From: Pachyseris speciosa | Taxonomy: Eukaryota; Cnidaria; Anthozoa; Scleractinia; Pachyseridae | Reading direction: 5' to 3' | Assembly (NCBI GenBank): GCA_016490735.1 | Contig: JAEMWC010000058.1 | Location: 727,501-791,500, forward strand | DNA: 64,000 nt | Shown here: in pieces, positions 24,499 through 36,422 of the stretch | Position numbering within the stretch: the stretch's first letter is position 1 | Layout: every line of letters begins with the position of its first letter | Program-made: the position numbers and the translations under genes | Notes under the pieces: model-generated | Database searches by the model: none | What the model saw: the letters and a program-made list of their open reading frames with translations, nothing else | What the model was told of the DNA's origin: nothing

Positions 24499-24565
24499 GT
24501 AGCCTCCCACGCAGTCGTTTTTAGGGGAATCGTATTTCACCTCATCCCCACGAGGGGAGGCTGTA
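24499..24565. mobile_element. 67-bp MITE with ACGCAG target duplication
   Basis: Present in copy B and absent from copy A at the same site. Ends GTAGCCTCCC and GGGAGGCTGTA are inverted; ACGCAG flanks both sides (24493-24498 and 24566-24571). The empty site in copy A reads ACGCAG once. Confidence 0.85.
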
Positions 24566-24990
24566 ACGCAGGGGGAGATGTCGACATTGTACGAAGCCTT
24601 GTTTTACTGAAATATCGTCCAAATGTAGCGCAAAAGATCTAAGGCATAATCACCTCGGTCGTTTACCAATCCTGAGATTATGAAACAAAGGTAGAAAATT
24701 AAGCAAAAAACTTATAAAATGATAAATATTTGCCTTTTTCAGAAAAAAATGTCTTTAGCCGTGATATTTTTAAGGCGTGTAACTTCGGCGACGCTTGTGG
24801 CTTGTCAACGTATAAGGATTTTTCACCACAAAATTTCTACCAGAAAGAAATCCTGGCCTTAACTTTGTGACGTATTGCTTCTTTTCTAAGGAACTGCTTC
24901 CAGCAGTTTTGAAATAGACCTGAAGTTTGGTTTCCCATTAGATCATATCGCAAAGTTCCAAACGTAGTGGCCCCCGAAAGTAACGTTAAA

Positions 24991-25328
24991 CAGGAGCCCA
25001 TTACTAGGAGTGTTCAACTTCCATACTAAACCTATGTCACAGCATTTTTACAGACCAATCCATTTTTAGACTATCTTTTCCCGCGAAAAAGGACAACAAG
25101 GACGGCAACGCCAACGAAGAAAGCGCCACAAAACGACAGTTTCAATGGGCGAAAACAAAGGCTTTGCAAGTGCAGATACTTGTGGCACGTGCAGCGACTT
25201 GTGATTGGTCATTGGGCTCCTGTGGAAGTCCGATTTTGGCGGAAAATTTAATCTAAAAATAAATTGGTCTGTGAAAACGCCGTGACAATAATATAGGGCG
25301 GTTGTACACTCCTAGTAATGGGCTCCTG
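24991..25328. mobile_element. hAT-like MITE, 338 bp
   Basis: TIRs CAGGAGCCCATTACTAGGAG and CTCCTAGTAATGGGCTCCTG are exact inverse complements. A 7-bp CGTTAAA duplication flanks the element (24984-24990 and 25329-25335). CAG-type termini with a 7-8 bp duplication suggest hAT; the assignment is inference. No transposase. Confidence 0.85.
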
Positions 25329-25360
25329 CGTTAAATAAGTTCAGACCTTTCTACCGTCCG

Positions 25361-25770
25361 ATTGCATCTTCCCGTGAACGCACTCACCCAAAACATGTTT
25401 TCACTTGACGTCAAACGTCTGTGTTTCAGTTGTCACTGAAACTTTTAAGTTTTCCCGCCTAAATGTGAAATTTCAGCTAGTGTTTTTCTACTCGCAGGGA
25501 TATGTTTTCAGTCAACAAGAAAGGAAGAAATTATCTAAAGAGCATCCTACCTTCAATATATATCAAATAGTAGCATATACATCAGTGAAGAGATTTTCGC
25601 TGACTTTCCTCAGATTTCTTGACTGCGTTGACAGTGAATCTAACCACGAGAACACCGAAGGAACTTCACATTTGGGCGGGAAGACTTTAAAAGTTTGACA
25701 CCTGAAACGCAGACGTTTGTCATCATGTGAAAACATGTTTTGGGCGCGTGCGTTCACGGGTAGATGCAAT
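25361..25770. mobile_element. 410-bp MITE with ~105-bp TIRs
   Basis: Left arm ATTGCATCTTCCCGTGAACG and onwards matches the right arm in inverse complement, including an AAAACATGTTTTCAC block and a CCCGCC(T/C)AAATGTGAA block. It starts only 33 bp after the neighbouring hAT-like MITE. Confidence 0.8.
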
Positions 25771-27205
25771 CAACGGTGAACTCTCGAAAGTAACGGCCCA
25801 CCCGAAAAGGAGTTGCTTCCTGAACTGAGTAACGGTCCAGGCGAAAGTACCACAATGACGTCTCCAAAACAGAGTAAGCGGAAGTGGTTAACTGGAATAC
25901 GCATCTAATAAAATATCTGGAACAAGTATCTGAGTGGCTACCTAATTAATTTGGGCCATGTTTTACTACTGAGGCTTGCTGATTCCGAAAGTAACTGGAC
26001 GGTGTACATGGAAGATTGCATAAATGAGAGTTACGTTGGCTGTCACATGAGTGAGTACACCATAGGGTTCTTGAGGTTTGGGCTAAGTAGATAAGTTAAC
26101 GTGTGACCGACTCGGCACAGTAAGAGAGATGAATATATGGAAAAGATCCTTGGATGAGTTCAATACTGGAGTGACTAAATGACAGTGAATTTATGGGAAC
26201 ATATTGGAGATTAGTGCACCATAGAGTTCTTGAGGTAAGTTAAGTGGGTAAGATAACGTCTGACAACTCGCATATAAGAACAAGCGCGTTAAGAACATCA
26301 AGGTGAACGTTGGCCAATAAAGCACCATATATATAAGCATCAATTCAGCCTGATAAATAAAACATGCTCTTATATAAAAAGAACTGAGAGGATGCCAGAA
26401 ACAGTGGGAAAGCAATACTAATTTTTCAGTAACTCATTTAAGTACTATGGTGTGCTGGACCATGAAAACTGGCTAAAAATAGTCTTAGTTTTTAACTTGT
26501 AATACTCAACTGATGATTTTCCGTGTTTAAATAAAGTCTTACATACATACATAGTACCTGACCGGAAAAATGGGGCTGTGGGACTATATCAGTTGACACC
26601 ATTTTGCTAAAAGTTACCTGGGTGTCTTTCGTACTTTTTTTCGCTCAAGGGGATCATGCTGAGCTGCAGTAAAGGTATACCTGAAGAAAATAGATAAGCT
26701 GGTGCTGTCTTTCTTGGCAGTTAGTCTTTGCATTTGCCACACTGACACTTGTATACAGAACTTTATCTGTTGAATCGGTATTTTGTTCTTTTAGCCACTG
26801 GCACTACAGCACTGAATATACTACATACATGAGCAGATTTCAGTTGTCAATGTTCACTACAGTGTACATTACAGCATTGAGTACCATTCAATAATTGAAG
26901 GAGTAAGGGAGATACTGGAACAATTTATCATCAACGTTAAAGAAAAGCAAGGAAATTCATATTCAAACAAACAATCTTCACCAAACAATTAAACGGTGGT
27001 CTTGAGCACCTTTTATTTCCTTTTCTAAATATTTTAGTTTTGTAGATAGCTTTTTAGTGCTTTTCTGTTTTTGTCATCTATTTTTAACCTAAGACACATT
27101 ACAAAAAATACGAAGGAGTAAACAAAGCAGAAAAACAACAAATACAACAACAACAAACAGAAAAAAGAAAAAGGAAATGTGTACGTGGGACGTAGAGAAA
27201 GTCTA
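25771..27205. other. Intergenic DNA between MITEs and homeobox gene 2
   Basis: No coding sequence recognised. AAATAAAG followed by (TACA)n near 26528-26556 looks like a short retroelement tail. Confidence 0.35.
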
Positions 27206-29281
27206 TTAGTCAACGTCTGCTGGACTTTGGTTGGCAACACGTGAAGAATGCGCAAACGGTAACATCTGAGAGTCAAACATAATCGTGGCCGCTCCATATG
27301 GATAAGGTTGGGGCATGTAATCAGGGACCTGGGAGAAGGGACAAACGGAAACCATGGAACCAGGCATCATATACGAGCGATGTTCTTGGCGCCATTTTGC
27401 TCGTCGGTTCTTGAACCAATTCTGAGAGAGAGAGAGAGAGAGAATACAAAAGGAAAAGTCATTTAGTTGTGTGATTTAAGCGTTAGTAATACCAGTTAAT
27501 TTTATATGAGAACTTTATTCAGTTTGCAAAGTAATATACTAAGTAAAAAATGTCGGCCACGAGATTTTGGAAAAGCGACTTACTATCATATAAAAGTTAT
27601 TTTGAAAATGCTGCACTTGGTTTTATGATATAGGTAGAAAGCCATCCGCTTGTTTTCTTAGTTCTGTCGCAGACATGAACTGAGCAGTTTTGCGATTCTC
27701 CATTCTCGGATCGGCGGAGCATAATTTGAAAGATCAATGAACAACTTAGTGTTGAATCACTTCAGCTGAGAGGGAAGCCGAACAAAAGCTGCGAAAAAGG
27801 ATCTTTTGACATTTTGTGACAGTATTAATTTTTTTGTAATAATTGAAAAATTGTTACCTTGACTCTCTCTTGTGAAATCTCTAGCTGCTGGGCTATAGAT
27901 TGACGGTCCTGACTTGAAATGTACTGTTTTCGCATGAAAAATTTCTCCAACTCAAGCCGTTGAGACGCACTGAGGGGGATCCTCTTGTTTCGTCCACTGC
28001 TGGTTGCCTGATTATCAGGTTGATGTGGCATTTCTTGGCGATGCGCAGCTACTAGGGACAAAAGAAAGTGCTGTGAATCGTTTGGATCACTGATTCGCTG
28101 ATTACTCACATATCCGAAAACACCTACCAGGCGCGACCAGTACAATGCTTACTAAAACTCCTTGTGACCAGTTACATTTCAAATGCTACTTGATATCTTG
28201 ATCGCTGTATCCTCAAATAAAGTGACATTGATACCGCCTCTAGCGGTCTTTTTCAGTTCCTTCTTTTTACCGCAAGTTAATCTTGACATGCAGGAGACAG
28301 TGTGCATCAGAGTTGAGAGTCGAACTGAAGTTATTTTGCCAAGACACGGCACAAAGAGGGTGTCAACCGGCCCCATTTTCCCTTGTGGTTTTAGCAATCA
28401 TACGAAAATTAATGTTCGTGATCTGTGTGAGTCAGTCGCACTGAAGGTCGAATGACCTTATTCATTTTAGTCACAGAAAGACTTTTTTCCCTGAAAAAAA
28501 ATCAATGAATATCAACACAACGATTAAAAACAACCGATCATACATAACCTTCCAGTGCATGGCGTTTGAGAACTTTATGTGCAAAAGACCGGCCGTTAAT
28601 TATAGTTTCACTTGTCTTGTAAGAAACCATGAACTATAAGCAAGCACTTTAAACTAGAAGAGTTAATAAACTTGCATAACTAAATCATGGATAAAAGATC
28701 CCGGGATAAATAAACCGTGGAAGTTTCTTTTTTTGGCGACAAACTGTTCCCCCCTTGAGGCGATCGATAAAAAGTAGTTTGAATAACGATAATTTTTGAA
28801 TTTGTGATGGCACTGCTGTGTTGTGTTTATCAAAACGAGCGCAGCCCTTGTACACGTACATAACGCAACGAAACAAATCAACCGGCGAACTGACACCGAA
28901 ACGTACACACCCACGCTGTTCCATTGTTACAGCTTATCAAGTTAAATAATACACCCGCGACATGTAATGCATTTGGTATTACACGATTTACTCAGGAGTT
29001 AACTGTGCGAGGAAAATTTAAACTGGGTTAATGTTCTCGGAGCCTTATCTTTGCAGATATGTATTAAAAAAACATTTAGCACTCAAACCTTCGTCTTGAT
29101 CTCGGTTATCATCGTGATTCAAGCTCTCCTCGTTGTGTGGACTTTCAGCTAAGCTACCATCTTGAAATAAAGACAATAAACCGTGAGATGGACCTCTTAC
29201 GGCGATATCAGCACTGGCTACCGGGCGATAACCACAACTGGCAACGAGGTTATCTGCCTGGAGTATCTCGTCTGTCTGCAT
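27206..29281 (-). CDS. Divergent K50 homeobox protein 2 (PRD-like)
   Basis: Sequence-specific DNA-binding transcription factor. Three minus-strand exons: 29089-29281 (ATG at 29281, MQTDEILQADNL), 27858-28051, and 27206-27421 (stop 27206-27208), giving exactly 200 aa. The homeodomain covers about residues 84-143: R5, L16 (ELEK), F20, Y25, then V45 K46, intron, N47 W48 F49 K50 N51 R52 R53 A54 K55 W56. WFKNRRAKWR matches the third helix of Goosecoid-type proteins, but the N-terminal arm and helices 1-2 (NKRIPLSASQRLELEKFF) do not, and position 8 is Leu. The intron is at 46/47 and the last exon is 216 bp, both as in homeobox gene 1. The N-terminus is acidic, with an NHDDNRDQDEG stretch. The acceptor of exon 3 uses a (CT)n microsatellite as its pyrimidine tract. 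Confidence 0.85.
27422..27443. repeat. (AG)n microsatellite forming a splice pyrimidine tract
   Basis: On the minus strand this is a CT run ending directly in CAG at the acceptor of homeobox gene 2 exon 3. Confidence 0.85.
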
Positions 29282-29493
29282 TAGTCACTGGCTGAGAGCT
29301 GACCCTGAATATAAACCCCACCAAAAAGAACAAGAAGAACATATACTCCATTTTCCAAAGCGTATTTTCGTCAAACCGCCTCAGAATGACGTCTTGTTTT
29401 GCTGTTATAAGCGATGTTATATACGTTATGATAGAGCGGTTTCCGGTTGACTGCCGAAAATAACTATTTTGCTTTCCTTTACTTCGTTCTGTG

Positions 29494-29623
29494 ATTGGCC
29501 GGAAAAACTCGCGACACTTTCTTAACCAATGAGAAGCAAAGGCAAAACCAATCGTGACTTCAGTCGCACGTATTCTCCCGCGCTTGGCGCCGGTTACATG
29601 TAATCGCTTCGAACTGTGATTGG
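29494..29623 (-). promoter_or_regulatory. Cluster of four CCAAT motifs upstream of homeobox gene 2
   Basis: CCAAT (either strand) at 29494-29498, 29526-29530, 29548-29552 and 29619-29623, some 210-340 bp upstream of the ATG. Plausible proximal promoter; motif count alone is weak evidence. Confidence 0.3.
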
Positions 29624-30107
29624 TTCATTGCGCAGTTTGCGTTTCGTTATTACGATACAAAAAACAAGGTGAAAATATTAGGCTACGCCCTCACAGCGTT
29701 AAGGTTTCACTTCTACGTATCAGTACGGTTTGGCTTTTTTTTTTTTCAAAGTCAACGCTGAATTCTGACAGTTACCGTTAGGTAGTAATTACTAACCGAT
29801 AAAGACTTGTTAATTTTTTCTGCTATCAAACTCTCAGGATTGCGCTTTAGACAACGAAGAAACGGTCTCGGTATTTTAGCAAAGCTATTATTCTCTTGTG
29901 TGTCTTGAAGACGTCATAATGACGTCTTTGAGACAAACAACTAATAGCTGATACTTAGAACAATAACCAGGGTTCTGTTATATGTTATTTTCATAATTAT
30001 AATAATTATAATGCCAGACTAAAATTATTTTGGCAAATCAACTGCTAATGCAACGTAGGACAGTGGATTTCTTTAAATTTGCTGCAGATTTTTGGGTGAA
30101 TAAACGA

Positions 30108-30165
30108 CACTCTGAGAGTCGCCACTGTTTTATTTTCACTCTGAGAGTCGCAACTGTTTTATTTT
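30108..30165 (+). repeat. 29-bp tandem duplication
   Basis: A unit starting CACTCTGAGAGTCGC and ending TTTTATTTT occurs twice head to tail with one mismatch. Confidence 0.9.
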
Positions 30166-30456
30166 CAATTCAGCGAGAACGTTTAAAGGCCGGCTACTAC
30201 TAGCTTGCCAGACTTTCGCTTCCTGGTTGGAATTTTTTAATCTTTTGTCATTATTAATTTTTAGGTGTTATTAAGCATTTACCAAGTATCCATATCTCAT
30301 TTATTGCTATTGTCAGTGTTCATCGTTATTCAAGCATCGGCATTGGAATTTTTGGAGGACCTCTCTATAAAGCTCTTTGATCGGTATCTTAGATATCTTC
30401 AAAAGATTGCCGTATTATTTATACAGTATTGTCATCATCAATGTCGTACGCGTCAT

Positions 30457-30485
30457 AGTCATCATCATCATCATCATCATCATCA

Positions 30486-30521
<36 letters not shown>

Positions 30522-30530
30522 CATTATTAT
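30457..30530. repeat. (CAT)n(TAT)n microsatellite
   Basis: Compound trinucleotide run; in one frame it encodes a meaningless His/Ile run. Confidence 0.95.
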
Positions 30531-30647
30531 TTTAGAAAGTCCAAATATGTCGTTGAATTTGTAGATTTGTATTCTAGGACTTTTTAATATTTTCTTTATT
30601 TCATCAAAATTTTTAGTCTATGATAGTAGATAGATGATAAATTTTTA

Positions 30648-30649
30648 TA

Positions 30650-30692
<43 letters not shown>

Positions 30693-30706
30693 CATCATCA
30701 TTATTC
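30648..30706. repeat. (TTA)n(TCA)n microsatellite
   Basis: Compound trinucleotide run similar to the one 190 bp upstream. Confidence 0.95.
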
Positions 30707-31229
30707 AGCAGTTACAACTTTTGTATATGCTATATACAGTTAATTTATAGCACTGTGACGGGGCGCTCAAGAATTCTCTTAAATATATTACTTATTCGGC
30801 AATAAAAAAAAATATTATTATTGCTTTCATCTGACACAAATTTTGGGGAGTTCAGTGCCTCAACCTTTTGTTCGAGGCGACAGGCACCTGAAAAATTTGC
30901 CTGCTTTCAAGGAACACATCCTTTTTTCGTAACAGCTAACTCCGCCGATTTCACTGTGACCAGTTATGCTTCTCTCCTATTCATCAATAGCAGTGAGAGG
31001 GTCGAGGGATTCACGAGGGGATGCTCTCCCTCAACTTCTTTTATCGGACTCGCTTGTTCTTTCCAAGGAGACGATAAGCGGCGAAAGTTGAAAGAGTGGC
31101 CCAAGATTTGTTAGCCTAAAACGACGGTCACAAGCCTCTCCGGCGTATGTCGTCAGTCCATAAAAACAACCGAATGGGAGGCTATGGTTTTTCCTACTCA
31201 ACAGAACAAAAGCAAATCACAAGAATTAT

Positions 31230-32232
31230 CTTTAAATATTGAAAAAAACTAGCTTTGTGGTATTCCATTCTCCGCAAAGAAGAATAGCTCATAAGTTGAA
31301 TCTTAGTATCTCCAATATGTCTGTTAAATCTGATAATCAAGTTAAATATTTAGGACTCATTTTTGATTCTAATTTGAACTGGAAACCATATTTACACGAA
31401 TTGAGCAAGAAGATTTCAAGAGGTATTGGAGTACTATCTAAAATTAGATATTATGTAAACAGAAACATATTACTTCAATTATATTATTCACTTATTTACC
31501 CCTTCCTCACCTACGGTCTATCAATTTGGGGCAATACTTATAGTTCTACTCTCAGACCTCTAATAATTCTTCAAAAGCCGGAGCAATACGTACTATAACT
31601 TTTACGGAACCAGATGAAAACTCAGAGCCTCTTTTTAAGGAATTAGAGATTCTTAAATTAACTGATCTTGTTACCCTTCACAATGCACTCCTCATGTATC
31701 ACTATCACTATAATCTTCTTCCATCTTCCTTTGAAAATATTTTTGAAACAGTAGCATCTATACACTCATACAATACCAGGCTTGCTTCTAAATCAACCTA
31801 TTACATCAATGCCATCAAAACAAACTATGGTAAATTCAACTTTCGCTTTGCAGCTGTTAAAGTTTGGAATCACCTTGATGAAAGCATTAAACACCTCCCC
31901 CTTAAAACGTTTAAAAACAAAGTCAAGTTTGACATCTTACAGTCTTACTGTTCATGAGTTTTCAACTGGTATATATTTATTCATTTATTGATTTACTCTC
32001 TCATTTATTTATTTATTTATTTTTGTCTTCTTTATTTGACTTATTAACTGCTCTGCTCTAGCTTTAGTGCCAACCAATCTCCTATACTTAAACATTACTT
32101 AATTTTACTCAGCTCGATTAGCTTTTCAGTTATTCTGAGTAAATTTTGCCTTTCCTGTATTATTAGATTATGTTGTAAATTAAGTTCAATTATTATTTGG
32201 TAATAAAGCTGGTGTTGTTGTTGTAGTTGTAG
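31230..32232 (+). pseudogene. LINE (CR1/L2-like) 3' fragment
   Basis: 5'-truncated non-LTR ORF2 end. The thumb/C-terminal region reads VKYLGLIFDSNLNWKPYL and YGLSIWGNTY, then after a one-base loss near 31577 continues in another frame (GAIRTITF, HSYNTRLASKSTYY, AAVKVWNHLD, LPLKTFKNKV) to a stop near 31957. The 3'UTR ends in AATAAAGCTGGTG and (GTT)n at 32201-32232. The polymerase active site is absent. Same family layout as the element at 61.3 kb. Confidence 0.8.
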
Positions 32233-32504
32233 AATTTTCGGAATAGGAGGCCTGGTACCCCAGCCTCAATGCTGTGGAGCTTGGAAACAACAAGACATGA
32301 ACCCCAAATTGGATGGATTTAAGTGTACATGAATCGAAAATAAACTACCATTTTTTACGTTTTTAGATAGCTTACAATCCGCATATTTCATTTCCAGTCG
32401 TTTCCTGCTTTTTGTGACAAGGATTCACCATTTGCAGGAGTTTCAAAATTTCTGCCGTGACTGGCCTGAAATTTGAGACATTTGCGCGCGGCCAAAAGGT
32501 CCCT

Positions 32505-32663
32505 GTGACGTCATTCGTGTGTAATGCTCAAGCGTAACACATGGCTGAGAAGGCGAAAAAGCTTAAACTTGGAAATTTTGGGCTGCTGGTGGCCCCGGTA
32601 GTGAATCTTGGTAGTTCTCCGACATTTTTATTCCACGGAACTCACAAACACGAATGACGTCAT
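32505..32663. repeat. Inverted repeat pair GTGACGTCATTCGTGT
   Basis: 32505-32520 is inverse-complemented at 32648-32663 with one end mismatch. Possibly a small MITE; no target duplication seen. Confidence 0.55.
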
Positions 32664-35362
32664 TACTATTCACTAGAAGCCAGATCTTTGTCTAGAATTT
32701 TAGTGAGGAAGGCCCAACTTTCGCCACATTTTAAAATAAGTTTCTGCTACTTTTAGTAAATTATTTTTCCCTCAAAATGACACCAATTTTCATACTGGAG
32801 AAAAAAAAACTGGCTTTGAAACTTCGATTTATGTGCACTTTATCAAAATGCACAATATCAGCGTAAAAAATGTTTCTTGCTTTCTCTATGCTGTTACGTT
32901 GCTCATTTTAAAGATTAAAAGAATTATTGAAAGTGAAAAATGGTTTAACTACTTCGTTACATTTTTTTTAAAAACCCAAACATTTTGGTCGGTTGGACGA
33001 CGCTAAACGGGGAAAAAAAAGGATGGCCTTATCTCCACATGGAAGTTCTTGTTGCTCTATCTGAACAGTCCGCGACTAGACAGCCCGTCGTAAGTACCAC
33101 CAGCGTCTACAAGAAAACACGCCCGGCGGGTGCGTCAAAGCGAAAAATCGACCGCCGTGAGCTAAGTCGTCTTCGTGAGTCCCTTCTCCTCCGGCCCCGA
33201 CTTCCGTCTCCCGTCTCATCGCCAAAAGATGCTGTTCGCTCGCAAGACTGTCACTGCGAGAAATAACGGGCTGCTTGTACAAGAGCAGTAAGCCCACACT
33301 CAAATCATGTTACATTCTTAGTTCAAGTCACATGGCTATTTCAAAAGTTCAAGGCGATTGTTGAGTATACCTCTGTCCTCATGTGTGAAAACGAAAGGAA
33401 AATATAGTTTTTCTTCGTTTGCGCAGCTTTAATCTTTGCACATTCTCGTAGCAGACCACAACCCTCAGGCGGTGGATTGAGCATTGTTTTCCTGCTCCAG
33501 TGAGGGGGGCGGTATTGAATAATAAATTAGGTCACGCTTAGTTGCATACTTGTGTTTGCTCTCTTTAAGTTCATTAGCTTTCATCATCAGTAAAATGAGT
33601 TGCAGTGTCTGTGAGCATTCTCAGTGACGTTGCTGATTTAAAAGGTGAGCAAAAATTGCGAGATACTTAAAAATACGTTTGTACATACTTAATGAGTGAA
33701 TCGGCGATCGCTTTCAATTTATTTTATCGGTGATAAAACCTGTTTGCGAAGCGAAGTTTCCACGGATTAAAATTCTTCGATTCACACATCTTTGCCTTGG
33801 CCGGTGGCTTGCTAGCTGATCACAGTCTCTGTGTAATCGCTCATCGTTCTGGTTTAGCTAAGTTACTCAATGTTCTTTTAAATATAAGTTATGAGAAAGG
33901 ACATACTTCGAGTAGGAACAAAAGCGAATTATGGCGCAACATTTTATGTTCGGCTGATCTGTCAAACAAACCACGAACAAAGGAGATTTAAAATTATGGA
34001 AATAAGCGGCCCATCTAAAAATAGGCTGTTAAAAAAAAGAGAAAGAAAGAAAGAACGCCATTTTCTAATGAATCGCTTGTTCTCGAGCTATAAAACTGTA
34101 AATCCAAGCACTCAAAATTTACTAGTAACTTTTGAAAGCCGTTCGGTTGTTTTGTTTACATAGCTGACATAATCATGCAAATAAACACGCAAAAGGGTCA
34201 CGCAGTTTTGAAGGTACCTTTAATGTTCTAATACTTGTTTGCTCTAGAGAAAGACATTTTTCCAAAGATGTAAAAAAGACGCAATATATTTTTACCAAAA
34301 CTGCTTGATTATCACTCCCAGAAAGATGAACCAGATTGTCCAAAACTGGAAAGACCAAAATCGCTACTAGTTAGATGATTCCTCAGCTATGAGCTACTCT
34401 GTCACGCAATTTTTAGGATGCCAGTACTCGCGTCGTTTTTGTGTGAACAGTATGTCCCACAAATAATTTTTTTTATAAAGGTGTGGATGCTTTGTAAGAC
34501 TCTTGCACAAGTAGGACGAAGCGATTTATAGGGGTTTTAGGATTATCGATTATTCGGGAGAAGAGACTGGTACGGATTATTGGACACTAAATTTTACTGA
34601 CGTGTTGCATTTAAAACTTACGGATTATTATCGGTCATTTCGTGTGGATTATTTCCGAACTTTACCCAGGATTATAGATTATTCTGACCTCGCCTAACCC
34701 CCGCCCCTTAATTCAAAAAACAAACAAACAAAACAAAAACAAAACCGAGCCTCCATGTGAACACTTGGTGTCACGTCACGAACGTCACGCAGGCCACATC
34801 CTTGTTGTCATCTCATTCCCAGCAGGGAAATGACGCTGCAAAAACTCAAGTTATGTCACAAAGATTTGGTGATTTTTTGGGTGATTTGGGTTGAGGGAAC
34901 ACGTTTTCAATCTACTAAAGCTGAAATGTGGCGCGTTTTTGTGGCAAAATCCCATCACTCAATTAACAAAAGGCAAAAAGTGCGGGGTATGCGTATTTGA
35001 GTTATAATTTGTTCGTTGTTCGAAGATATTTAGCAATGTAAAGACAAGGAGAATTAAAATGTTCTATGACAGTAACGCGTTTCTGCCGCTAAATTTCATC
35101 ACCGGTGAACAAAAGAGATAGCTTGTGAGTGAGTCTTTATAGCCATAACAACGTTCGTTTTCTTGACAAATAAAGTATTAGATAACGACGTGCTGATAAA
35201 TTAACATTACAGGAACTTATCATATTTTCAGATTAGTTCTTATTTTTGACCTGTGTGCCAATCACTAGTGAGGGAAAAGAAAGGAAGAAATCTTCACTCG
35301 CGCTCCAATTTATTCCCTCGCTGCGCGCTCTCTCCACGCGCTTCGCGCGCGGGCCTGATTAC
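32664..35362. other. No gene seen
   Basis: Open frames near 32985-33266 and 33797-34163 show no recognisable domain. A GGATTATT-rich degenerate repeat is at 34530-34690. Confidence 0.35.
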
Positions 35363-35643
35363 TCAAGGTGATGTTGGTGCGTGCGTATATAACAACTCCA
35401 CCGTTGACTTTTAATGCAACATCGTTCCAGAATGCACCAGAATGCACTCAATTTGTCCACCATATTTGTCGAGCAGGAGCCTGGGCTTCAACGTTGCGGA
35501 CAATGTTGAGTTAAAAATCGTCTCATGTACCGTAAACATACCGTTGTCTACCATTGCCACAACAAAGTTGCGTTAAAAGGTGTCTCTTGTAACATGGATT
35601 AAAAATCGGCGTTAAAAATCGGCTCGTGTAACATCACCTTTAC
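35363..35643. mobile_element. Decayed MITE, ends AAGGTGATGTT
   Basis: Left AAGGTGATGTT pairs with right AACATCACCTTT, with an interior rich in TTAAAAATCG repeats. The left arm beyond the first bases is degraded. Confidence 0.55.
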
Positions 35644-36422
35644 TGCCTCTTCAACGCAGGCCCTTCAGTTTTGGCTTTAGGCGGTTGTTCATGACAGTTA
35701 AAGCTTAGTAATTATTGTAAATATTAATAATTATGTGATTATTGATTTCATCACGATCACGTTGCACTATTTTAGTGAATGAGTTGAGTTGGAATGACAG
35801 GACTGCTACTAATTAAATAGTATGGTTGTGACCTTTTGTAACTCATTCTTCCAAAGAGACATGATATTTAGTTTTCGGTGGGGCTGTCAGCTACTCGCTT
35901 AACGTACTGTGAGCCAGTTGTGGCAGGACATGCAGCACCCATTTGGACGATGTATAGCCGCAGCAACATTACTCACCATTGCGCGCTGAGTCATCTATTC
36001 AACTAGACACCATTACAGAGACCCTGAAGCCTACTTTTAATGTCACAATGAAGACCTAAAAAAGATCACATTGTTAATAAATTTAGTCGAGTGCAACGAA
36101 TATTTTTCTCCCCGTCCAAAATCTGCGTTAAAAAGGAATGGGGCAGTTTCTTTTTCTTTTTCAAGTGCCTTCTATGTATGTTAAAACTGAAACCCTGCGC
36201 TAAAGAGTCGGATCGTGGCTTAATATAATCTTCCTTCCGGAGAAATCGCAAGAAATCTTTCTTTGCGGTGCGTTGAGAACAGTTTCATGTTTCTGCAGTA
36301 TTTTGACAGTTTTGTGCGTAATTTTGACAAATGCGCAGCGTATTTCTCATAACAAACTGAACTTTGGGAATAGTTAGATAGCTTTGTCTTCAGAATGCAT
36401 GACAGTTTTCATACTTTCACAG
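35644..36422. other. Upstream flank of the intact SLCO gene
   Basis: Should hold its promoter or a 5'UTR exon; I cannot place either. Confidence 0.3.

Larger units (their letters stand above)
23878..24815 (+). repeat. Direct duplication, copy B
   Basis: Second, diverged copy of the 22.54-23.37 kb sequence. It differs by a fold-back expansion at its left end and a 67-bp insertion at 24499-24565. Confidence 0.85.
29624..31230. other. No gene seen; repeats only
   Basis: Contains the 29-bp direct repeat and two trinucleotide microsatellites listed separately; no exon recognised. Confidence 0.4.

Noticed and set aside
30265..30564. Open frame with a His run and an Ile run
   Set aside because: The runs are translated microsatellite (CAT/TAT); no domain or splice support.
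32985..33266. 93-codon basic open frame
   Set aside because: No recognisable family, no splice context; flanking DNA is repeat-like.
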